39,491 nucleotides of DNA from Alphaproteobacteria bacterium PA4. GTDB lineage: Bacteria; Pseudomonadota; Alphaproteobacteria; Sphingomonadales; Sphingomonadaceae. The notes beneath the pieces were generated by a model, which was given only the letters and a program-made list of their open reading frames with translations, did not search any database and was not told the origin of the DNA. This document shows positions 33,824 to 39,491 of this stretch, piece by piece (within the stretch, counting starts at the first letter, position 1; each line of letters begins with the position of its first letter). The translations under genes were made by a program, and so were the position numbers. Where the stretch lies: assembly GCA_002256005.1 (NCBI GenBank), contig NKIQ01000026.1, positions 1 through 39,491 on the forward strand. The letters are read 5' to 3'.

Positions 33824-36800
33824 CTACTCCGCCGCCACCCGCCCCGGCGTGCCCGGCGCTGCCACCGGCAGATCCTTGACCTCCGCGCCGCCCCGCCGCG
33901 CGCGCAGGCGGGCGTTGATACCTTCGATGCCGAGATAGACGACGGGCGTGATGAACAGCGTCAGCACCTGGCTGACGCAGAGGCCGCCCAGCACGGCGAT
34001 GCCGAGCGGCTGGCGCAGTTCGCCGCCGGCGCCGATGCCGAGCGCCAGCGGCAGCGCGCCGGCCATGGCGGCAAAGGTCGTCATCATGATCGGGCGGAAG
34101 CGCTTGGAGGCGGCCTCGCGGATGGCGTGCACCGGTGTCCAGCCATGCTCGCGCTGCCCGGCGAGCGCAAAGTCGATCATCATGATGGCGTTTTTCTTGA
34201 CAATGCCGATGAGCAGCACGACGCCGATGATGCCGATGACATCCAGCGGCATGCCGAACAGCCACAGGAACATGACCGCGCCGATGCCGGCCGCCGGCAG
34301 GCCGGACAGGATGGTGATCGGGTGCGCAAAGCTTTCATAGAGCACGCCGAGCACGATGTAGATGACGATGATGGCGGCAGCGAACAGGATCGGCATGGAA
34401 TCCGTCGACGATTCGAACTGTTGCGCATTGCCGCCGAACGCCCCGTTGATCGACGCCGGCTGGCCGAGATCGGTGGCGGCGGCATCGATCAGCGGCTTGA
34501 CCTGCGACAGGGCCACGCCCTTGGCGAGGTTGAAGGAGATGGTGACGGCGGGCAGCTGGCTCTGGTGCGAGACGACGAGCGGCGCGCCCTGGATGGTGAC
34601 CTTCGTCACCGCCGACAGCGGCACCAGTTCGCCCGCCATGCCGTTGCTGCCGTTGCCGCGCACCATCAGCCGGCCGATGCCATCGGGCGTCAGCTGGTCG
34701 GCCGCGGCGATTTCCATGATCACCTGATAGCTGTCGACATCGGTATAGACGGTGGAGATCTGCTGGTTGCCATAGGCGGCATAAAGGGTGGAGCGGATCG
34801 ACGCGACCGGCACGCCCAGTCGGGCGGCGGCATCGCGATCGATATCGACCATCACTTCACGCGCGCCGCGCTGATAATCGGAGGAGACATCCTCGAAGCC
34901 CGGCGTGCCGCGCAGCCGCTGTTCGAGCTGCGGCGCAAAGGCATAGAGCTGGTCCTTGTCGACAGCCGACAGCGTGTACTGGTAATTGGTCGGCGACTGG
35001 CGGCCACCCAGCTGCAGATTCTGCGGCACGTTGGGATAGATGGAAAAGCCCGGGATACTGGCCATCTTCTTCCTGAGCCGCGCCTGCACGACATCGATGG
35101 GATCACGCTGCGATTTCGGCTTCAGCGGCGCGAACATGCGGCCGCGGCTGGAGGAATCGCCGCCGCCGACGATGGAATTGACCTTCACCACCGCCGGATC
35201 GGCGAGCAGGATCTGTGCCACCCGATCCTGCTTGGCCACCATCTGGTCGAAACTGATGTCGGCGGCCGCCTCGGTACCGATGAAGATGGCGCCGGTGTCT
35301 TCGGTGGGGAAAAAGCCCTTGGGCACGACGGTGAAGCCCCAGACCGCCACGGCGATCGACGCGACGGTGAGGAAGCCCACCGCCTTCCGGTGCCGGAGCG
35401 TCGCATCGAAGCCGCGCATATAGGCGCCCTGCATGCGGCCAAAGGCGCGCGTGGAGGCGCGGGCGATGCGGCTGTTGGGTTCCTGATGGCCGGGTTTCAG
35501 CACGCGCGCCGCGATCATCGGGATCAGCGTCAGCGACAGCAGCGCCGATACCGCGATGGCGATGGTCATCGTCACGGCGAATTCGAAGAACAGCCGGCCG
35601 ATGACGCCGCCCATGAACAGCAGCGGGATGAACACCGCGACCAGCGACACCGAGATCGACAGCACGGTGAAGCTGATTTCATTGGCGCCGGTGACGGCAG
35701 CGGCGCGCGGTGCCTCGCCATCCTCGACATGGCGGACGATGTTTTCCAGCACCACGATGGCATCGTCGACGACGAAGCCGGTGGCCAGCGTCAGCGCCAG
35801 CAGCGACAGATTGTCGAGGTTGAAGCCGAACAGATACATGCCGGCAAAGGTGCCGACCGCGGCGATGGGCAGCACGATGGCCGGGATTGCGGTGGCGCGG
35901 GCATCACCCAGCACCAGATAGATGACCAGGATGACGAGCAGCGCCGTGCCGATCAGCGTATATTGCGCATCGGCCACCGAATGGCGCACCGAATCCGACC
36001 GGTCGATGATCGGGGTGATCTCGACCGATGGCGGCATCGCCTCGCTGATCGCCGGCAGCACCTTGTTCACTTCATCGACCAGCTTCACCACATTGCCGCC
36101 GGGCTGGCGGGCGATGGCGACGGTCAGCGATGGTTCGCCATTGTATTTGGCGACACCGCGCAGATTTTCATAGGAACTGAACACCTTGGCGAGATCGCCC
36201 AGCCGCACCGGCAGGCCGTTGCGGGTGGCGACGATGATGTTGGCGAATTCTTCCGGCCGCTCCAGATTGCCGCTGGCATCGAGGATATAGCTGCGCTCGC
36301 CACCGGTGATCGAGCCGACCGCGGCATTGCTGTTGGCGGCGGCGACGGCGGCGCGCACATCCTCCGTCGTCAGGCCGCGGCTGGACAGCGCATCGGGATC
36401 GAACTGGATGCGGATGGCATAGCGGCGGCTGCCATAGGTCTGCACCTGGCCGGCGCCGGGCAGCGTCGACAGGCGCGGCACCATCAGCGTGTCGACGAGC
36501 GTCTGCAGCTCATTGAGCGGCCGGGTCTTGTCGCGCACCGAGAACAGCAGCACCGGCTGGTCGGCGGGATTGACCTTCTGGAACGTCGGTGGCGACGGCA
36601 TCGCCGGCGGCAGGCGGCGGGCGACGGCGGACAGCGCCGATTGCACATCGAGCGCGGCGGAATCGATGTTGCGGTCCAGCGCGAACTGCACGGTGATGTT
36701 GGTGGAGCCGGTGGACGAGGTCGAGGTGATCTGGTCGATGCCGGCGATGGTCGACAGCTGCCGCTCGATGGGCGTCGCCACCGAAGAGGCCATGGTGGCG

Positions 36801-36967
36801 GGATTGGCACCGGGCAGCCGCGCCTCGACCTGGATGGTCGGCAGATCGACCTCGGGCAGCGCCGACACCGGCAGCTGGCGATAGCCGAAGAACCCGGCGA
36901 ACAGGATGGCGAAGCTCAACAACACGACCGCCACCGGCCGTTCGACGCAGAGGCGGACGAGGCTCAT
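33824..36967 (-). CDS. RND-type multidrug efflux permease (HAE1/MdtC-like)
   Basis: A 1047-aa inner-membrane proton antiporter. The first helix is VAVVLLSFAILFAGFFGY, and a large periplasmic loop follows (porter domain with the usual GANPATMASSVATPIERQL and STGSTNITVQF). The second helix set has LDNLSLLALTLATGFVVDDAIVVLENIVRH, where Asp401 and Asp402 are the proton-relay pair of TM4. The other permease half repeats the layout and ends IEGINARLRARR. The subgroup looks like MdtB/MdtC or MuxB/C, though only one permease gene is present. The ATG overlaps the adaptor stop by 1 nt, so the adaptor is translated first and coupled. No outer-membrane factor gene is in the window. Confidence 0.95.
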   Translation of the reverse strand: MSLVRLCVERPVAVVLLSFAILFAGFFGYRQLPVSALPEVDLPTIQVEARLPGANPATMASSVATPIERQLSTIAGIDQITSTSSTGSTNITVQFALDRNIDSAALDVQSALSAVARRLPPAMPSPPTFQKVNPADQPVLLFSVRDKTRPLNELQTLVDTLMVPRLSTLPGAGQVQTYGSRRYAIRIQFDPDALSSRGLTTEDVRAAVAAANSNAAVGSITGGERSYILDASGNLERPEEFANIIVATRNGLPVRLGDLAKVFSSYENLRGVAKYNGEPSLTVAIARQPGGNVVKLVDEVNKVLPAISEAMPPSVEITPIIDRSDSVRHSVADAQYTLIGTALLVILVIYLVLGDARATAIPAIVLPIAAVGTFAGMYLFGFNLDNLSLLALTLATGFVVDDAIVVLENIVRHVEDGEAPRAAAVTGANEISFTVLSISVSLVAVFIPLLFMGGVIGRLFFEFAVTMTIAIAVSALLSLTLIPMIAARVLKPGHQEPNSRIARASTRAFGRMQGAYMRGFDATLRHRKAVGFLTVASIAVAVWGFTVVPKGFFPTEDTGAIFIGTEAAADISFDQMVAKQDRVAQILLADPAVVKVNSIVGGGDSSSRGRMFAPLKPKSQRDPIDVVQARLRKKMASIPGFSIYPNVPQNLQLGGRQSPTNYQYTLSAVDKDQLYAFAPQLEQRLRGTPGFEDVSSDYQRGAREVMVDIDRDAAARLGVPVASIRSTLYAAYGNQQISTVYTDVDSYQVIMEIAAADQLTPDGIGRLMVRGNGSNGMAGELVPLSAVTKVTIQGAPLVVSHQSQLPAVTISFNLAKGVALSQVKPLIDAAATDLGQPASINGAFGGNAQQFESSTDSMPILFAAAIIVIYIVLGVLYESFAHPITILSGLPAAGIGAVMFLWLFGMPLDVIGIIGVVLLIGIVKKNAIMMIDFALAGQREHGWTPVHAIREAASKRFRPIMMTTFAAMAGALPLALGIGAGGELRQPLGIAVLGGLCVSQVLTLFITPVVYLGIEGINARLRARRGGAEVKDLPVAAPGTPGRVAAE

Positions 36968-38199
36968 CAGCCACCGACCCCGGGGGCCGGAGCAGAAGCG
37001 GTACGAGGCGGCGTGCCGGGACCGCCGGCACCGCCCTTCCCACCGGGCCGCCCGGCCCGCGTGCGCACCGTGTCACCGGGCTTCAGCTTCGACAGCGTGT
37101 CGACGATGATATTGTCCCCCGGCGCGACGCCGGTGGCGAGATAGACCTTGCCGCCCAGCCGGCCGGCCACCGTCACGTCGCGCATGGCGACCTTGCCATT
37201 GCCGGCGACGGCCCAGACGAAGGGGGCATCGCGGCCGGTCTGCACCGCCGATTCCGGTAGCACGATATGCGGCGCCGGCTGGCCCAGCGGCAGTTCGACG
37301 TTCAGCACGGCGCCCGGCCACAGCATGGCGTCGCGATTGGCGAATTCGGCCTTGGCCACCACCGCGCCATTGCCGGGATCGACATTGTTGTCGAGGAAGG
37401 CGAGCCGGCCGCTGCCCACCGGTGCACCACCGGCGCCAGCATCCTGCGCCCGCGCCGTCACCGTCAGCGGCCCCTTGGCCATGGCGGCGCGCACGCCGGA
37501 AATCTGGTCGGGCGGCACCAGGAAGCGCACCGAAATCGGCGACAATTGGTTGATCGTTACCAGCGGCAGCGCATCGCCGGGACGGACATTGGCGCCAAGG
37601 CGGAAGTTCAGCTCGCCGCTGCGGCCACTGACCGGCGCATGGATGGTGAGGAAGCTCAAGGCGGTTTCGGCGGCGGCGACCTGCGCCTCCGCCCCCTTGA
37701 TCGCCGCTTCGGCGCTGCCGGCGATGGCGCGGCGCTGGTCGAGCACGGCCTTCGACACAAAGCCCTGGCCGACAAGCTGCTGGGCGCGGTCATAATCGCC
37801 GCGCGCCTGCATCGCGGTCGCCCGCGCGCTGGCCAGCTGGGCGCGGGCCTGGGCGAGCTGGGCGCGGGCGGCGCGATCATCGAGCTGGAACAGCGGCTGG
37901 CCGGCCCGGACATTGTCGCCTTCGTTGAACAATATGGCGATGATCTCGCCTTCGGCGCGCGGGCGCACGGCGACGGTCTGCAACGGCGTGACCGTGCCCA
38001 GCGCCACCAGCTGCGGCGCGAAATCCTGGGTTCTGGCGATCATCGCGCCGACCATCTGCGGCGGCCGCTTGCGCTTGGCGGCGTCCTTGTCCTCGCCGCC
38101 GCCGCAGGCCGACACGGCAAGCGCCAGCGCGATCACGGCAAACCCGCCGGCCCTGGCCCTGAAGCCGTTAGAAGTCCGCACCACCATCACGCTCGTCAT
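36967..38199 (-). CDS. RND efflux periplasmic adaptor (MdtA/HlyD-like lipoprotein)
   Basis: A 410-aa membrane-fusion protein. The N-terminus has a lipoprotein signal with lipobox VSAC at about residue 31, followed by a Gly/Lys-rich linker. Order of domains: a barrel-sandwich hybrid start (VRPRAEGEIIAILFNEGDNVRAGQPLFQLDD), an alpha-helical hairpin (residues about 105-190, Ala/Gln/Arg-rich), the lipoyl return (FLTIHAPVSGRSGELNFRLGANVRPG), a beta-barrel and a membrane-proximal domain. The C-terminus is Gly/Pro-rich. The start could be 38199 or an in-frame ATG 12 nt later; AGGGGA lies very close to the first. It is the first gene of the pump operon, and palindromes lie upstream (38299-38335). Confidence 0.93.
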   Translation of the reverse strand: MTSVMVVRTSNGFRARAGGFAVIALALAVSACGGGEDKDAAKRKRPPQMVGAMIARTQDFAPQLVALGTVTPLQTVAVRPRAEGEIIAILFNEGDNVRAGQPLFQLDDRAARAQLAQARAQLASARATAMQARGDYDRAQQLVGQGFVSKAVLDQRRAIAGSAEAAIKGAEAQVAAAETALSFLTIHAPVSGRSGELNFRLGANVRPGDALPLVTINQLSPISVRFLVPPDQISGVRAAMAKGPLTVTARAQDAGAGGAPVGSGRLAFLDNNVDPGNGAVVAKAEFANRDAMLWPGAVLNVELPLGQPAPHIVLPESAVQTGRDAPFVWAVAGNGKVAMRDVTVAGRLGGKVYLATGVAPGDNIIVDTLSKLKPGDTVRTRAGRPGGKGGAGGPGTPPRTASAPAPGVGG

Positions 38200-38298
38200 T
38201 CCCCTACGACCATCGGGGCGAAATCCCTCGGCCGCCCTTTGGTTCCATGGCAAACCGCTGCCCGGCCATGGCACGCTGACACGCGGCTATCGTTACGC

Positions 38299-38335
38299 CA
38301 TTGTGCAGTGCAATGACAACGCTGCGATGTCGCAG
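38299..38335. promoter_or_regulatory. Candidate operator palindromes upstream of the efflux operon
   Basis: Two inverted repeats: CATTG-N7-CAATG (38299-38315) and the near-contiguous CTGCGA TG TCGCAG (38322-38335). They lie in the 147-bp gap between the ABC-permease stop and the adaptor start, where the efflux promoter should be. Efflux operons are often repressed by TetR- or MarR-type dimers, but no regulator gene is adjacent. Confidence 0.35.
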
Positions 38336-38346
38336 AATTGCGCCAA

Positions 38347-39186
38347 TCAGGCCTTTAACCGCCAGCCGGAGCGCAGAACGCGGTAGCAGATGCCCCACAG
38401 CGCGATATTGACAATCAACAGCAGCACGCCGCCCTGCAGCAACAGGCCATCCGACGTGCCGATGAAGCCGCTGCGAAAGCCATCGATGACATAGAAGAAG
38501 GGGTTGGCGTGGCTGATCGTCTTCATCAGCGGGTTGACGCGATCGATGGCGTAGAAGGTGCCGCTGAGCAGGGTCAGCGGCTGGATGACGAAATTGGTGA
38601 CGGCGGCGGCATGGTCGAACTTGTCGGCCCAGACGCCGGTCAGCACACCCAAGAGCGCCAGCATCACCGATCCCATGGTGCCGAAGTAGAACACCAGCCA
38701 GGGATCGCGGATCGGCACATCGACGCCGGGCGCGATCGCCATCACCGTCCACACCGCAAAGCCGACCAGCCAGGCCCGGGTCAGTGCACCGGCCACATAG
38801 GCGGCGAGCAGCTCACCGGCGGAGAGCGGCGGCATCAGCACATCGATGATCGAGCCCTGCACCTTGGCCACCAGCAGGGACGAGGAGGAATTGGCGAAAC
38901 TGTTCTGGATCATGCCCATCACGATCAGCCCCGGCCCCAGGAAATCGGCATAGGGCACGCCGAGCACGGCGGTGCGCGACCGGCCCAGCGCCAGCGCGAA
39001 AATGACGAGGAACAGCAGCGTGGTGATCGCCGGCGCCCAGATCGTCTGCAACTGCACCTTGAAAAAGCGGCGCACCTCTTTCAGATAGAGGGTTTGGAGC
39101 CCCTGCCAGTTCACCGACGGAATCACCACCACGCCCGGTTCGGGATGGTGGCGCACCGGCGTTTTTGGCGTTAGGGGGTCAGTCAT
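38347..39186 (-). CDS. ABC-2 type transporter permease
   Basis: A 279-aa inner-membrane protein with about six helices, of the ABC-2 (NodJ/drug or polysaccharide export) family. Typical segments: YLKEVRRFFKVQLQTIWAPAITTLLFLVIFALALG near the N-terminus; GLIVMGMIQNSFANSSSSLLVAKVQGSIIDVLMPPLSAGELL; FVIQPLTLLSGTFYAIDRVNPLMKTISHANPFFYVIDGFRSGFIG near the C-terminus. No ATPase gene lies next to it in this window, so it is an orphan permease or its partner is elsewhere. The ATG at 39184-39186 is chosen over a GTG 3 nt upstream. It is divergent from gcrA across 65 bp. Confidence 0.9.
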   Translation of the reverse strand: MTDPLTPKTPVRHHPEPGVVVIPSVNWQGLQTLYLKEVRRFFKVQLQTIWAPAITTLLFLVIFALALGRSRTAVLGVPYADFLGPGLIVMGMIQNSFANSSSSLLVAKVQGSIIDVLMPPLSAGELLAAYVAGALTRAWLVGFAVWTVMAIAPGVDVPIRDPWLVFYFGTMGSVMLALLGVLTGVWADKFDHAAAVTNFVIQPLTLLSGTFYAIDRVNPLMKTISHANPFFYVIDGFRSGFIGTSDGLLLQGGVLLLIVNIALWGICYRVLRSGWRLKA

Positions 39187-39251
39187 CACCCGGCTTTACC
39201 GCCGGGAGCGCACTTGCCGCAAGGCGCGCGCGACAAAAAGGAACGAATTGC

Positions 39252-39491
39252 ATGGCCTGGACCGAGGAACGCATTGCCCAGCTGAAAGCGGGCTGGGAAG
39301 GCGGCATGACCGCCAGCCAGATCGCCGAGCAATTGGGCGAAGGCGTCACCCGCAACGCCGTCATCGGCAAGGCCCACCGCCTCGGCCTCGAATCCCGCCC
39401 GTCGCCGGTGAAGGGTGGCGAAGAGGGCGAAGCCGCGCCCGCCGCCACCGCCGCACCGGCCGCCGCGCCCGCCGCCGCCCCGGTGGCCCCG
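39252..39491 (+). CDS. gcrA: GcrA cell-cycle regulator, N-terminal part (cut by window edge)
   Basis: The first 80 residues of GcrA, the alphaproteobacterial sigma-70 cofactor that binds methylated GANTC promoters. The HTH region is MAWTEERIAQLKAGWEGGM, then TASQIAEQLGEGVTRNAVIGK and AHRLGLESR. The sequence then enters an Ala/Pro-rich linker (residues about 56-80). AAGGAA lies 8 nt upstream of the ATG. The C-terminal sigma-interacting domain is beyond the right edge. It supports an alphaproteobacterial assignment. Confidence 0.93.
   Translation, partial: MAWTEERIAQLKAGWEGGMTASQIAEQLGEGVTRNAVIGKAHRLGLESRPSPVKGGEEGEAAPAATAAPAAAPAAAPVAP

Noticed and set aside
34127-37144. Very long open frames antisense to real genes, for example a 1005-aa frame opposite the RND permease, and similar ones opposite lon, the acylase and the TonB receptor
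   Set aside because: GC-rich codon bias leaves few stops in antisense frames. These translations are His/Asp/Gln/Arg-rich with no recognisable motifs, while the opposite strand encodes well-defined protein families.

Overview
The window is a GC-rich, densely coding bacterial chromosome segment. It most likely comes from an alphaproteobacterium of the order Sphingomonadales. The reasons are a GcrA-type cell-cycle regulator (right edge), the rpmF-plsX-fabH-ihfA-merR gene order, two proteins with PEPxxWA-type C-terminal sorting signals, a large TonB-dependent receptor of the kind abundant in sphingomonads, and comEC divergent from gltX-gltA. No phage, integrase, IS transposase, CRISPR array or rRNA was seen. 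The order is inferred from gene content; the species cannot be named.

Layout. 1-4.9 kb: the 5' end of comEC (minus), then gltX, gltA and a Wzi-like outer-membrane barrel gene. 4.9-6.2 kb: dps and a small exported glycine-zipper protein (minus). 6.4-17.9 kb: a cell-envelope and acyl-amide block with an exported N-acyl-D-amino-acid deacylase-like enzyme, a TonB-dependent receptor divergent from an exported penicillin-acylase-family enzyme, a D-Ala-D-Ala carboxypeptidase (PBP4 type), and an AmpG-like muropeptide permease followed by a cytoplasmic beta-lactamase-fold hydrolase resembling the AmiE/YbbE group. 18.1-21.6 kb: tRNA-Val(CAC), a conserved hypothetical gene, HU and Lon. 21.8-26.6 kb: an AraC-type regulator, an NTF2-fold protein, a PEPxxWA-CTERM protein, a class III CoA-transferase and a Tat-exported PLP enzyme. 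26.7-30.5 kb: one minus-strand operon rpmF-plsX-fabH-ihfA-merR-parA linking ribosome, phospholipid and fatty-acid synthesis to nucleoid proteins. 30.7-33.7 kb: a second PEPxxWA-CTERM protein, recN and a DoxX-like membrane protein. 33.8-39.2 kb: an RND efflux pump with its adaptor and an orphan ABC-2 permease, then the start of gcrA.

The most unusual content is non-coding. Family A (15140-15356 and 23779-23996) is a 217-218 bp element with 15-bp terminal inverted repeats of consensus TAGGGSGTATCGACA around a 37-38 bp internal palindrome. The TAG at three of its four ends is the actual stop codon of the abutting gene. Family B (26578-26704 and 33691-33816) is a nested palindrome between convergent genes, whose two copies show compensatory changes in a side hairpin. 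A third palindrome (5459-5539) has 32-bp arms and lies upstream of dps. Together they suggest several families of dispersed structured elements specialised for gene ends.

Start sites were chosen from ribosome-binding sites, signal peptides and family length; alternatives are noted. All functions are read from motifs and family knowledge, without database searches.
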